A stretch of DNA of 64,000 bases from Streptomyces nojiriensis (GCF_017639205.1 NZ_CP071139.1:7439501-7503500), one strand, 5' to 3'; shown: positions 54,386 through 63,963, counted from the first letter of the stretch. Numbers and translations are program-made. Notes: generated by a model from the sequence alone, not told the origin.

Positions 54386-56059
54386 ATGACCACCACCCCG
54401 CCCCGCACCGGCAGACGCTTCCGCGGCCGGCGCGGCCGGCTCAGCCCCGCTTCCGCGGCCGCGACCGCCGCCCTGACGTCCGTCTCCCTGCTCGCGGCCT
54501 GCTCCGGCCCGCCGAAGGAGAAGGCCGGCGGTGTCACCGACGTCAAGCTGTCGGCCTCCACGCCCGAGGCCCGCGGCGAGATCGACTCCTTCACCTGGGC
54601 CGTCTACGCCGAACCGCCCACCCTCGACTACACGGTGGCCTTCGACTACCCGCAGAACACCGTCCTGTCCAACGTGTGCGAGAGCCTGATGCGCTGGACT
54701 CCGGGCCTCACCACGGAGCCGGGCCTCGCCCAGAAGGCGTCCAACCCGGACCCCACCACCTGGGTCTACGACCTGCGCCCCGGCGTCCGCTTCCACGACG
54801 GCAAGGAGATGACCGCCGACGACGTGGTCTTCAGCCTCGGCCGCCAGCGGGACCCCGACAACGCCGCCGCCTGGGCCCAGGTGTTCCAGAACGTCACCTC
54901 GATCACCAAGAGCGGCCCGCTGCAGGTCACCGTCAAACTCAACAAGCCCGACTCGCAGTTCCCCCAGTACATGGCCACCGCCGCCGGCGTGGTCGCCTCC
55001 AAAGCCGCCGTCGAGGCGGCCGGCAAGGACTACGGCACCACGGGCGGCCTCGGCTGCAGCGGCCCGTTCAAGCTCGGTACGTGGAACAAGGGCCAGTCGA
55101 TCGAGCTGGAGCGCTTCGACAACTACTGGGGCACCAAGGCCAAGTCGAAGAAGGCCGTCTTCCGTGTCCTGACCGACCCCTCGGCCCGGACGAACGCCAT
55201 GCTCAGCGGGGAGGCCGACGGCGGCTACCTGATCCCCACCGAGAGCTACGCCCGCCTGCGCGGCAGCGGCACCGGCACCCTCTACTTCGGCGAGGGCCTG
55301 AGCACGGTCAACGTCAACGTCACCAACATGCAGGGCCCCCTCGGCGACATCCGCGTCCGCCGGGCGCTGTCCCTGGCGCTGGACCGCTCAGGCTTCGTCA
55401 AGGCCGGCCTCGGCGGGGCGGGCACCGTCACCAACTCCCTCACCACCCGCGCCGCCTGGTCGGCCGCCCCCGAGCGCACCCTGAAGACCGCCTTCGACAG
55501 CCTGCCGCCCACCGGCCAGGACATCGAGAAGGCCAAGGCCCTGGTCAAGGAGGCCGGCGCCACCGGCAAGACGCTGACCGTGGCCACCAGCTCCATAGGC
55601 CAGGACGTCTCCCTCCTCGCCACCGCCGTCCAGGCGGCCGGCACCCGGATCGGCCTGGACATCCAGCTGAAGACGATCGCCCCGAACGCCTTCACCGCGC
55701 TGTTCACCGATCCCCAGGCGCGCGAGGGCATCGACATGTTCCCGCTCACCTACTACGACTCGATCACCGACCCGCTCGACCTGCTGCAGAACTTCAAGAC
55801 CGGCGCGTACATGAACTTCGCCGGCTACAGCGACCCCGAGTACGACAAGCTCGTCGACCGGGCGAGCGCCGTCTACCCGCTCGAGGAGCGGATGGACGTC
55901 GAGGCGAAGCTGCAGCACCAGGCCTCGGACCAACTGCTCTGGATCCCGGTCGCCGAGTGGCCCACCGCGCTGTTCATGAACAAGCGCATCACCGGCGCCC
56001 CCACCACCATCTCGTACATGTACTACCCGTGGGCCGCCGACGTGGGGGCCGCTCAGTGA
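54386..56059 (+). CDS. ABC importer substrate-binding lipoprotein (family 5)
   Basis: 557 residues, with an Arg-rich start, lipobox LLAACSG (Cys near residue 40) and an SBP_bac_5 fold (SFTWAVYAEPPTLDYTVAFDYPQNTVLSNVCESLMRW; VYDLRPGVRFHDGKEMTADDVVFSLGRQRD). This family binds di- and oligopeptides, nickel or guanidino-type ligands. First gene of a five-gene importer, its stop codon overlapping the next gene (GTGA). Confidence 0.92.
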   Translation: MTTTPPRTGRRFRGRRGRLSPASAAATAALTSVSLLAACSGPPKEKAGGVTDVKLSASTPEARGEIDSFTWAVYAEPPTLDYTVAFDYPQNTVLSNVCESLMRWTPGLTTEPGLAQKASNPDPTTWVYDLRPGVRFHDGKEMTADDVVFSLGRQRDPDNAAAWAQVFQNVTSITKSGPLQVTVKLNKPDSQFPQYMATAAGVVASKAAVEAAGKDYGTTGGLGCSGPFKLGTWNKGQSIELERFDNYWGTKAKSKKAVFRVLTDPSARTNAMLSGEADGGYLIPTESYARLRGSGTGTLYFGEGLSTVNVNVTNMQGPLGDIRVRRALSLALDRSGFVKAGLGGAGTVTNSLTTRAAWSAAPERTLKTAFDSLPPTGQDIEKAKALVKEAGATGKTLTVATSSIGQDVSLLATAVQAAGTRIGLDIQLKTIAPNAFTALFTDPQAREGIDMFPLTYYDSITDPLDLLQNFKTGAYMNFAGYSDPEYDKLVDRASAVYPLEERMDVEAKLQHQASDQLLWIPVAEWPTALFMNKRITGAPTTISYMYYPWAADVGAAQ

Positions 56060-57018
56060 GTTTCGTCAGATTCGCCGTACGCAGGGTGGCGGAGATGGCC
56101 GCCACCCTCCTGACCGCCTCGTTCGTGGTCTTCGGGGCCATGTACCTGGCACCGGGCAACCCGGCGAGCTTCCTGCTCGCCGGCCGCTCGGCCTCCCCGG
56201 AGGCCCTCGCCTCGATCAACGCCCAGTACCACCTGGACGACCCCTTCCTCGTGCGGTACTTCCGGTGGCTGGGCGACGTTCTGCAGGGCGACTTCGGGCG
56301 GTCGATCACCTACCGCACCGATGTCTCGAGGCTGCTGGCGGACCGCCTGCCCACCACCCTGCTGCTCATCGTGATGTCGCTCGCCGTGGTCGTCGCCGTC
56401 GGCCTCCTCCTCGGCCGGATCGCCGCCGTCCGCGGCGGGGCCACCGACTCCGCCATCCTCGTCACCACGACCTTCGCCGTCGGTACCCCGTCCTTCGTCG
56501 CGGCGGTCCTGCTCCAAGGCCTCTTCGCCGTCAACCTCGGCTGGTTCCCCAGCAGCGGGGCGGGGGACGGCGGCCTCGGCGACATGCTCTGGCACCTCAC
56601 GCTCCCCGCCGTCGCCCTCGCGCTCTACCTGATCGGCATGCTCGCCCGGGTCACCCGCTCCGCCATGCTCGAAGCCCTCGACAGCGACCACGTCACCGTC
56701 GCCCGCAGCCGGGGCGTCCCCGAACGCCAGGTCATCAGGCGCCACGTGTTCCGCAACTCGCTCGGCACCGTCCTGACCACCGGCGGCCTCATCGTCTCCA
56801 CCCTGCTGGTGTGCACCATCCTGGTGGAGACGGCCTTCAGCATCGGCGGCATCGGGCAGCTCCTCGAACTGTCCACCACCACCAAGGACTTCCCGACCGT
56901 CCAGGCCATCTCCCTGATCATCGTCGCCCTCTTCATGATCGTGAACCTGATCGTGGACCTGCTGCTGCCCCTGGTCGATCCCAGGGTCACCCTCGGAACG
57001 AGGAGCGCCGCCGTATGA
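56056..57018 (+). CDS. ABC importer permease 1 (DppB type)
   Basis: 320 residues, six transmembrane segments, with the DppB signature MYLAPGNPASFLLAG near the start, FAVGTPSFVAAVLLQG and VARSRGVPERQVIRRHVFRNSLG (EAA loop). Inner-membrane channel subunit of the importer. GTG start in the SBP stop overlap; ends in ATGA overlap with permease 2. Confidence 0.93.
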   Translation: MSFVRFAVRRVAEMAATLLTASFVVFGAMYLAPGNPASFLLAGRSASPEALASINAQYHLDDPFLVRYFRWLGDVLQGDFGRSITYRTDVSRLLADRLPTTLLLIVMSLAVVVAVGLLLGRIAAVRGGATDSAILVTTTFAVGTPSFVAAVLLQGLFAVNLGWFPSSGAGDGGLGDMLWHLTLPAVALALYLIGMLARVTRSAMLEALDSDHVTVARSRGVPERQVIRRHVFRNSLGTVLTTGGLIVSTLLVCTILVETAFSIGGIGQLLELSTTTKDFPTVQAISLIIVALFMIVNLIVDLLLPLVDPRVTLGTRSAAV

Positions 57019-57869
57019 CCGCCGTCCTGACCCGCCGGCCCGGCCTCTCCCGGATCCGTGCCGCCGGCTCCCCGCTCCACCTGGTCTGCCTGGCCCTCGT
57101 CGCCGTCGTCGTCCTGGCCGCCCTGCTCGCACCCTGGGTCGTACCCCACGACCCCAACGCCGTCGACCTCGGCAACGCGCTGGCCGCACCCTCCGCCGCG
57201 CACCCGTTCGGCGTGGACGCGGCCGGCCGTGACACCCTCTCCCGGCTGCTGCTCGGCGCCCGCACCTCGCTGCTGGGACCGCTCGGCGTCGTCGCCTTCT
57301 CCACCGTCGCCGGCATCGCCATCGGCACGGCGGCGGCCTGGCGGGGCGGCTGGATCGACTCCGTGCTCTCCCGCAGCACGGAGCTCGTCTTCGCCTTCCC
57401 CGGCATGCTGCTGGCGATCCTGATCATCTCGGTCTACGGAGAGGGCCTGCTCGCCCCGGTCATCGCCCTCGCCGTGGCCTACCTGCCCTACGTCAGCCGC
57501 CTCACCCGGTCCCTGGTCCTGGCCGAGCGGGCCCGCCCGTACGTCAGCGCCTACCGGGTCCAGGGCCACTCGGCGCTGCAGATCTGCCTGCGCCACATCC
57601 TGCCCAACATCGCCCCCGTCGTGCTCGCCCAGTCCACCATCAACTTCGGCTACGCCCTGATGGACCTGGCCGGACTGTCCTTCCTCGGGCTCGGCGTACC
57701 CGCCCTCACCCCCGACTGGGGCCGCATGGTCTTCGACGGCCAGACCGCCATCCAGCACGGCTACCCGCTGTCCGCGATCCTGCCCTGTGCCTTCATCGTG
57801 CTGACGGTGGTCGCCTTCAACGTGGTCGGCGAACGCTGGGCCGACCGTATAGCCAGGAGGCCCCGATGA
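57015..57869 (+). CDS. ABC importer permease 2 (DppC type)
   Basis: 284 residues with DppC hallmarks: HPFGVDAAGRDTLSRLLLGARTSLLGPLG at the start, EAA-loop SAYRVQGHSALQICLRHILPNI, and GLSFLGLGVPALTPDWGRMVFD near the end. Forms the channel with permease 1. Overlaps the first ATPase gene by 4 bases. Confidence 0.93.
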   Translation: MTAVLTRRPGLSRIRAAGSPLHLVCLALVAVVVLAALLAPWVVPHDPNAVDLGNALAAPSAAHPFGVDAAGRDTLSRLLLGARTSLLGPLGVVAFSTVAGIAIGTAAAWRGGWIDSVLSRSTELVFAFPGMLLAILIISVYGEGLLAPVIALAVAYLPYVSRLTRSLVLAERARPYVSAYRVQGHSALQICLRHILPNIAPVVLAQSTINFGYALMDLAGLSFLGLGVPALTPDWGRMVFDGQTAIQHGYPLSAILPCAFIVLTVVAFNVVGERWADRIARRPR

Positions 57870-58900
57870 TGCCGCCGCGACCGCCGCGACCGCCGCAAGT
57901 GCCGCACCCCACGTCACCGGCACCCACCCTCGACATCCAGGGGCTGCGGATCACCCTCCCCGGTACCGCCAGGCCCGTCCTCGACGGCGTCGACCTCACC
58001 GTCTCCACCGGTGAGACCGTCGCCCTCGTAGGGGAGTCCGGCTCCGGCAAGAGCCTCACCTCGCGCAGCGCGCTGAACCTGCTGCCGCCCGGAGCCGTCG
58101 TCGAAGGGGCCGTGCGGGTCGGCGGCGAGGACGTCCTGACCATGAACGCCGACCGGCTGCGCACGGTACGCGCCCGCACCGTCGCCATGGTCTTCCAGGA
58201 CCCCCGCGCCGCCGTCAACCCACTGCGCCGCATCGGTGACTTCCTCACCGAGAGCGCCACCTCGACCCGGGCCATGGGCCGGGCCGAGGCGACGGCGCGC
58301 GCCACCGAGCTCCTGGAGGCCGTGGGCCTGGACCCGGCGGTGCTGCGCAAGTACCCCGGCCAGGTCTCCGGCGGCATGCTCCAGCGCGTGGTGATCGCGG
58401 CGGCCCTCATGGGGGACCCCGTCCTCCTGCTGGCCGACGAGCCCACCACCGCGCTGGACGTCACCTCCCAGGCCGAGGTCGTCTCCCTGCTGGCCGGGCT
58501 CCGCGCCCGCTTCGGCACCGGCCTGCTGTTCGTCACGCACGACCTCGACCTCGCGGCCGCCATCAGCGACCGCGTCTACGTCATGTACGCGGGCCGGATC
58601 GCCGAGAGCGGGCCCGCCGAGGCCCTCTTCGCGCGCCCCCGGCACCCGTACACGGCCGCCCTGCTGGCCTCCACCCCGCGGATGGACGGTCCGCGCGGCC
58701 GGCTCTCCGCCATCGAGGGCCAGCCGCCGGACCTGCGCCAGGCCCTCCACGGCTGTGCCTTCGCCGCGCGCTGCCCGCTCGCCACGGAGGTCTGCGACCA
58801 GCAGGTCCCGCTGCCGGTGGCCGCCCCGGGCCGGCCGGGGCACCTGGCCGCCTGCCACCACAGCGACCGGCTCGAAGGGAGCACCGTCGATGCCCGATAA
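57866..58900 (+). CDS. ABC importer ATPase 1 (DppD type)
   Basis: 344 residues: Walker A GESGSGKS, Q-loop MVFQDPRAAVNPLRRIGDF, signature VSGGMLQR, Walker B LLLADEPTTALD, and the oligopeptide C-terminal Cys cluster (GCAFAARCPLATEVC...ACHH), which in DppD/OppD proteins often binds an Fe-S cluster. A Pro-rich N-terminal extension (MMPPRPPRPPQVPHPTSP) is unusual. Overlaps the second ATPase gene. Confidence 0.92.
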   Translation: MMPPRPPRPPQVPHPTSPAPTLDIQGLRITLPGTARPVLDGVDLTVSTGETVALVGESGSGKSLTSRSALNLLPPGAVVEGAVRVGGEDVLTMNADRLRTVRARTVAMVFQDPRAAVNPLRRIGDFLTESATSTRAMGRAEATARATELLEAVGLDPAVLRKYPGQVSGGMLQRVVIAAALMGDPVLLLADEPTTALDVTSQAEVVSLLAGLRARFGTGLLFVTHDLDLAAAISDRVYVMYAGRIAESGPAEALFARPRHPYTAALLASTPRMDGPRGRLSAIEGQPPDLRQALHGCAFAARCPLATEVCDQQVPLPVAAPGRPGHLAACHHSDRLEGSTVDAR

Positions 58901-59708
58901 CGGACTTCCCGACAACGTCCTGGAGGTCACGGGGCTGCGCCGCTCATACGGAGCCGTGCGCGCCGTGGACGACGTGTCCTTCGTCCTCCCCGAGGGCGGC
59001 TCGCTGGGGATCGTGGGGGAGTCCGGCTCCGGCAAGACCACCACCGCGCGGATCGTCGTCGGACTGGAACGTGCCGACGAGGGCCAGGTCCTGGTCGGCG
59101 GCCGGAACCGGACCGCGCGGGGCGGCGGCCGCGGCCGCGCGCGGCGCCTGGCCCGTGCCCGCGAGGTCCAGATGGTCTTCCAGGACCCGTACCTCTCCCT
59201 CGATCCGCGGACCAGTGTCGAGGCGGCCCTGCGCGAGACCCTGCGCCTGCACTTCCCGGGCCGGGACCACGCCGGGCGGATACGGGAGTTGCTCGACCAG
59301 GTGGGTCTGGGCACCCGGGCCGCCGACGCCCTGCCGCGGCAGCTGTCCGGCGGCCAGCGTCAGCGCGTCGCCATCGCGCGGGCCCTGGCCGTCGAGCCGT
59401 CCGTCCTCGTCTTGGACGAGGCGGTCGCCGCGCTCGACGTCTCCGTACAGGCGCAGATCCTCAACCTGCTCGCGGACATCAGGGAGCAGACCCGGATCGG
59501 GTACCTCTTCATCACCCACGACCTGGGCGTCGTACGGTGCGTCACCGACGAGATCGTCGTGATGCGCCACGGCCGGATCGTGGAGGCGGGCGCCACGGCC
59601 GAGGTGCTCGCCGCGCCCCGGCACCCCTACACCCGGCTGCTCCTGGAGTCGGTGCCCCGCCCGGGCTGGGACCCGGAGGCGATCGCCGCGGCCCGCAGGG
59701 CGCTCTAG
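58890..59708 (+). CDS. ABC importer ATPase 2 (DppF type)
   Basis: 272 residues: Walker A GESGSGKTT, Q-loop MVFQDPYLSLDPR, signature LSGGQRQR, Walker B VLDEAVAALD. Last gene of the importer operon. ATG 58890 overlaps the end of ATPase 1 by 11 bases, with GAAGGGAG ahead. Lacks the C-terminal oligopeptide Cys cluster. Its stop TAG forms the left CTAG of MITE-like element 3. Confidence 0.93.
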   Translation: MPDNGLPDNVLEVTGLRRSYGAVRAVDDVSFVLPEGGSLGIVGESGSGKTTTARIVVGLERADEGQVLVGGRNRTARGGGRGRARRLARAREVQMVFQDPYLSLDPRTSVEAALRETLRLHFPGRDHAGRIRELLDQVGLGTRAADALPRQLSGGQRQRVAIARALAVEPSVLVLDEAVAALDVSVQAQILNLLADIREQTRIGYLFITHDLGVVRCVTDEIVVMRHGRIVEAGATAEVLAAPRHPYTRLLLESVPRPGWDPEAIAAARRAL

Positions 59709-59906
59709 GCCGTCTCTTCCGGATCTTGTCGGGCCCGGCCCGCCCGGCACCGCACCTGGCCGCGTTGTCGGGGCACCCGAGTACGTCCGGTACACGGGCG
59801 CCCCTCCGCCTTGCCAGGCTTCCCCTCGGCCCTGGCGGGCCCGGGGAGGCCCCACGGCACCGGACGACCCGGGCTCGGCCGACAAGATCCGAAGGAGACG
59901 ACCTGG
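59705..59906. mobile_element. MITE-like element 3 (202 bp)
   Basis: Same length and layout as element 2 (GGCCGTCTCTTCCGGATCTT... inward from the left, GACAAGATCCGAAGGAGACG near the right end). The core hairpin and the extra 40-bp segment are conserved. The left CTAG is the stop codon of the importer ATPase gene; the right border reads CTGG instead of CTAG, so that flank has mutated. It ends 10 bases from the tetR 3 stop. Confidence 0.85.
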
Positions 59907-59916
59907 GCCGGGCCGG

Positions 59917-60579
59917 TCACGGCCCGGATCCGGCTCCCGCGGCGGCTCCCGCGGCGAGGGTACGGATCAGGGTCCGCAGGATCGGCCCCGTACCGCCGTC
60001 GGAGCCGAGGGAGTCCATGGCGGCCAGGCCGTCCACGGCGGCGGCCACCGCCAGTCCCAGGGGGCGCGGGTCCAGGCTCCCGCCGCGTTCGTCGGCCAGG
60101 ACCTGGAAGAGGGCGACGAAGCAGGCGCGCCAGCGCCGGTACTCGGCTTCCAGGCTCTCCCGGACCCGGGCGTCGTTCAACGCCTGCCAGTGCAGGGCGG
60201 AATGGAGGTGGGAGAGCTCGGCGCCCTCGGGCCGGCCGAGCAATTGGACGACCCGTTCGGCACGCTCGGCGAAGGGCCCGGGGCCCGACACCGCCGCCTC
60301 CAGCGGCGTGATCCATTCCGGGCGGATGTCCTGGATGACCGCCAGGACGAGATCGGTCCGGTCGTGGAAGTGGTAGTGGCACATTCCGTGTGAAACGCCC
60401 GACAGCGCGGCGACGTTGCGGGTGGTGAAGCCCTCGCCCGCCTCTCCCGCGAGCAGGGTCCGCGCGGCGGCGATCAGCCGTGCCCGGGTCTGTTCGCCCT
60501 TCGCCGAGGCCCGTGGCCGGCCGGCCCTTGCAGGGGGAGCGGCCGGCCGGCCCCCGGAGTCCTTCGCGACAGCTGCCAT
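59917..60579 (-). CDS. TetR-family regulator 3
   Basis: 220 residues. An Ala/Arg-rich start is followed by the HTH (RARLIAAARTLLAGEAGEGFTTRNVAALSGVSHGMCHYHFHDRTDLVL), where the residue pattern differs clearly from TetR 1 and 2 (e.g. SHGMCHYHF), so it should recognise another sequence. Divergent from deiminase 4; the inverted repeats in between are the probable binding site. Confidence 0.9.
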   Translation of the reverse strand: MAAVAKDSGGRPAAPPARAGRPRASAKGEQTRARLIAAARTLLAGEAGEGFTTRNVAALSGVSHGMCHYHFHDRTDLVLAVIQDIRPEWITPLEAAVSGPGPFAERAERVVQLLGRPEGAELSHLHSALHWQALNDARVRESLEAEYRRWRACFVALFQVLADERGGSLDPRPLGLAVAAAVDGLAAMDSLGSDGGTGPILRTLIRTLAAGAAAGAGSGP

Positions 60580-60654
60580 GGCGTCACTCTAACCAGCCTT
60601 CGGTCCGCGACCTGGGGCTTTCCGTGATCCACCGGAATGACCTCGTCCAAACTA

Positions 60655-60692
60655 TTGACCGAGCGCTTGGCCAGTTTTAGCTTTCCGGTCAA
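60655..60692. promoter_or_regulatory. Inverted repeats between TetR 3 and deiminase 4
   Basis: TTGACCG (60655-60661) faces CGGTCAA (60686-60692), and an imperfect palindrome TGACCGAGCGCTTGGCCA is centred at 60664/60665. It differs from the TTGACTGAATTTTCAGTCAA operator. A second hairpin (60689-60717) lies in the leader of deiminase 4. Confidence 0.6.
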
Positions 60693-60736
60693 CCCCGCTG
60701 TCCCCGCGGGGAGTTGAGCCATCGGAGGACCCCCAC

Positions 60737-61894
60737 ATGAACGATCACGCAATGAACCGGCCCGCGGGCGAGGGCATGGGCAGGCGCAGGTTCCTGGCGG
60801 CGGCGGGACTCACCGCCGCCGCGGCCGCACTGGCGGCGACCGAGGGGCGGGCCGGCGCGGCCGCCGCGATCCGCCCGGCGGCCGCGGGCGCCTTCCGCGT
60901 GCCGATCGAGGACGTTCGGCACACCCGCACCTGGATGGCCTGGCCGGACTCCACCTCGATCTGGGGCAACACGCTCGGCGGCGTCCAGCAGGACATCGCG
61001 CTCATCGCACGCACCATCGCCAAGTACGAGCCGGTCTACATCTGCGCCAACTCCGGCAGCGCCGCCAAGGCCCGCTCGATGTGCGGCTCCACCGTCACCG
61101 TCATCAGCACCATCCCCGTCGACGACTGCTGGATGCGCGACACGGGACCCGTCTTCCGCACCGACGGATCCGGCGGTCTGGACGCCGTCGGCCTCAACTT
61201 CAACGGCTGGGGCAAGAAGCAGGCCCACTCCCGGGACAACCTGGTCGCCGGCCGTATCGCCTCCTACGTCGGGGTCCCCTTCACCGCAGCCGCGCTGGTC
61301 GGCGAGGGCGGCGCGATCGAGCAGGACGGCGCCGGCACCCTGATGGCCACCCGCAGCAGCCTGGTGAACAAGAACCGCAACCCCAACAGGACGGAGGCGC
61401 AGATCGAGGCCGCCCTGCTCGCCGCCTACGGCGCCTCCAAGGTCATCTGGTTCGACGGCGTCAAGGGCCAGGACATCACCGACGACCACGTCGACGCGAC
61501 CTCGCGCTTCCTCACGCCCGGCCGGGCCGCCGTCCAGATGCCCCTGGCCTCCGACAACGACGTGTACGCCAAGGACGCCCGTCAGCAGTACCAGATCCTC
61601 TCCGCGTCCACCGCCGCCGACGGCACCCGCATGACGGTCGACCAGATCCAGGGCCCCGACTACAACAAGATCCGCTCCGCCAACCCGGACTTCCTCGCCT
61701 CCTACGCCAACTACTACCTGTGCAACGGTGCCGTCATCAGCGCCCACTTCGGCGACACCCGCGCCGACACCGCGGCGAAGGCCACCCTGGCCCGCCTCTA
61801 CCCCGGCCGCACCGTCGAGCAGCTCAACATCGACCGGCTCGGCACCGGCGGCGGCGGGATCCACTGCGTCACCCAGCAGCAGCCCGTCCCGTAA
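60737..61894 (+). CDS. Exported agmatine/peptidyl-arginine deiminase paralogue 4
   Basis: 385 residues with a Tat signal (GRRRFLAAAGLTAAAAALAATEGRAGA). All deiminase motifs are present: WMRDTGPVFR, LNFNGWGKKQ, GEGGAIEQDGAGTL, DDHVDA and catalytic C377 in GGGGIHCVTQQQP. Controlled by TetR 3 rather than the shared operator, so it may be used under different conditions. GGAGGA is eight bases upstream of the ATG. Confidence 0.9.
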   Translation: MNDHAMNRPAGEGMGRRRFLAAAGLTAAAAALAATEGRAGAAAAIRPAAAGAFRVPIEDVRHTRTWMAWPDSTSIWGNTLGGVQQDIALIARTIAKYEPVYICANSGSAAKARSMCGSTVTVISTIPVDDCWMRDTGPVFRTDGSGGLDAVGLNFNGWGKKQAHSRDNLVAGRIASYVGVPFTAAALVGEGGAIEQDGAGTLMATRSSLVNKNRNPNRTEAQIEAALLAAYGASKVIWFDGVKGQDITDDHVDATSRFLTPGRAAVQMPLASDNDVYAKDARQQYQILSASTAADGTRMTVDQIQGPDYNKIRSANPDFLASYANYYLCNGAVISAHFGDTRADTAAKATLARLYPGRTVEQLNIDRLGTGGGGIHCVTQQQPVP

Positions 61895-61928
61895 CCGGCA
61901 CCGCACACCGCGGCGCGAGGACCACGCG

Positions 61929-61958
61929 GGGCCGTTCCGGAGCGATCCGGGACGGCCC
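61929..61958 (+). terminator. Terminator after deiminase 4
   Basis: A 13-bp stem GGGCCGTTCCGGA/TCCGGGACGGCCC (one T-G pair) closed by a GCGA tetraloop, 34 bases after the stop. Confidence 0.85.
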
Positions 61959-62086
61959 TCCGCCGTTTCCGGGCACGAACGGGTACGAGATACCGCCATC
62001 CGGGAAAATCCTTGGACCGCGCGGACGCCGCCACGGGACACTTCCAGTTCCTGCAAACCGCCCGCACACGACAGCACAGGGTTGCA

Positions 62087-63904
62087 ATGGGAACGCCTGA
62101 ACCGCCCGAAAGTCCACCGGGCAAGGGCCCGGTCATCCTCGCACTTCGCTACTACGGACGGGAGTTGGTCCGCCTCCGATGGCTGACCGCACCCGCGATG
62201 CTGCTCCCGGCGCTGGGCAACATCGGCATCAACTACATCGCTCCGCTGATCGTCGCCAAACTCGTCGGCCGCATCGCCGGCGGTGGCAGCACCACCGTCG
62301 ACGCGATGACGCCGTACGTCCTCGGCTTCGCCGGGGTCCTGCTCCTCGCGGAGGCGCTGTGGCGCCTCGGACTGCACTGCCTCAACCGCCTCGACGCCCG
62401 CGGCATCGAGCACCTGTACGTGGTCGGCATGGACGAACTGTTCGCCAAGGACGCCGCGTTCTTCCACGACAACTTCGCCGGGTCGCTGACCAAGCGGGTC
62501 CTCAGTTTCGCCTCCCGCTTCGAGGAGTTCGTCGACACCCTGACCTTCTCGGTCATGGGCAGCTTCGTACCGCTGGTGTTCGCCTCCGTGGTGCTGTGGC
62601 AGTACGACCCGCTGCTCGTCGCCGGACTCCTGATCCTGATCGCCGTGACGGCACTGGGCGTGGCGCCCCTGATCCGGCGCCGCCAAGGCCTCGTCGCCCA
62701 GCGCGAGGAGGCGATCGCCCGGGTGTCGGGCCACGTCGCCGACAGCCTGATGAACATGGACACCGTCCGGGCCTTCGCCGCCGAGGAACGCGAGGCGGCC
62801 GAGCACCGCTCGCGCGTCGCGGAGTCGCGCCGGCTCACCCTGCGCTCCTGGGACTACGGCAACCTGCGCATCGACACGGTGGTCGCGCCGATGTCCGTAC
62901 TGACCAACGCGCTGGGCCTGCTGCTCGCCGTCACGCTCGGCGGGGGAGAGCACGGCGTGGAGGCGGTCATCGTCGCCTTCACCTACTACGCCAGCGCGAC
63001 GCGGATCATGTTCGAGTTCAACCAGATCTACCGGCGGCTGGAGAGCTCGATGACGGAGGCCGCGCAGTTCACCGAACTGCTCCTCACGCCGCCGACCGTA
63101 CTCGACCCGGTATCCCCCGAGCCGCTGCGGCCCGGGTCCTCCGACGTCCGCTTCGAGCGGGTCACCTTCGCCCACGGCGGCGGCGAGCCGCTCTTCGACA
63201 GCCTCGACCTGGACGTGCCCGGCGGCACGAAGATCGGCCTCGTCGGCCGGTCCGGGGGAGGCAAGACCACGCTCACCCGGCTGCTGATGCGGATGACGGA
63301 CATCGAATCCGGCCGGATCCTGATCGGCGGCCAGGACATCACCCGGCTGCGCCAGGCCGACCTGCGCAGCCTGATCGCCTACGTCCCGCAGGACCCGGCG
63401 ATGTTCCACCGCACCCTGCGGGACAACATCGCCTTCGCCCGCCCGGACGCCACCGAGGCCGAGATCCGCCGCGCGGCCGAGGCGGCGCACGTCACGGAGT
63501 TCACCGACGCCCTGCCCGACGGCTTCGACACCATGGTGGGCGAGCGCGGCGTCAAGCTGTCCGGCGGTCAGCGCCAGCGCGTCGCGCTCGCCCGGGCGAT
63601 CCTGCGCGACGCGCCGATCCTGCTGCTCGACGAGGCCACCAGCGCCCTGGACTCGGAGAGCGAGATCCTCGTCCAGGAGGCGCTGTGGCGGCTCATGGAG
63701 GGCCGTACGGCCCTCGTGGTGGCGCACCGGCTGAGTACGGTCGCGACCATGGACCGGCTCGTCGTCCTCGACCGCGGACGCATCGTCGAGCACGGCACGC
63801 ACCAGGAGCTGCTCGCCTCGGAGGGCGCCTACGCGAAGCTGTGGCAGCACCAGTCGGGGGGCTTCATCGACGACACCGCCGCCGCGCGCTCGGGCGTCGA
63901 CTGA
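62087..63904 (+). CDS. ABC exporter (permease-ATPase half transporter)
   Basis: 605 residues: six-helix exporter domain (about 15-330; LRYYGRELVRLRWLTAPAMLLPALG), nucleotide-binding domain with GRSGGGKTTL, LSGGQRQR and LLLDEATSALDS. Homodimer or partner unknown. ATG at 62087 follows ACAGGG; an upstream in-frame start at 62012 would add 25 residues without a good ribosome binding site. It is unlike the importer genes and has its own terminator, so it is probably unrelated to the deiminase regulon. Confidence 0.9.
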   Translation: MGTPEPPESPPGKGPVILALRYYGRELVRLRWLTAPAMLLPALGNIGINYIAPLIVAKLVGRIAGGGSTTVDAMTPYVLGFAGVLLLAEALWRLGLHCLNRLDARGIEHLYVVGMDELFAKDAAFFHDNFAGSLTKRVLSFASRFEEFVDTLTFSVMGSFVPLVFASVVLWQYDPLLVAGLLILIAVTALGVAPLIRRRQGLVAQREEAIARVSGHVADSLMNMDTVRAFAAEEREAAEHRSRVAESRRLTLRSWDYGNLRIDTVVAPMSVLTNALGLLLAVTLGGGEHGVEAVIVAFTYYASATRIMFEFNQIYRRLESSMTEAAQFTELLLTPPTVLDPVSPEPLRPGSSDVRFERVTFAHGGGEPLFDSLDLDVPGGTKIGLVGRSGGGKTTLTRLLMRMTDIESGRILIGGQDITRLRQADLRSLIAYVPQDPAMFHRTLRDNIAFARPDATEAEIRRAAEAAHVTEFTDALPDGFDTMVGERGVKLSGGQRQRVALARAILRDAPILLLDEATSALDSESEILVQEALWRLMEGRTALVVAHRLSTVATMDRLVVLDRGRIVEHGTHQELLASEGAYAKLWQHQSGGFIDDTAAARSGVD

Positions 63905-63906
63905 CC

Positions 63907-63930
63907 GCGGGCCCGGCCGGCCGGGCCCGC
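63907..63930. terminator. Perfect 24-bp palindrome between convergent genes
   Basis: GCGGGCCCGGCC followed by its reverse complement, 2 bases after the exporter stop. Likely a two-way terminator. Confidence 0.7.
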
Positions 63931-63963
63931 CCCTCCGTGCGGCGTCCTCCGCCGCGCGGCGGA

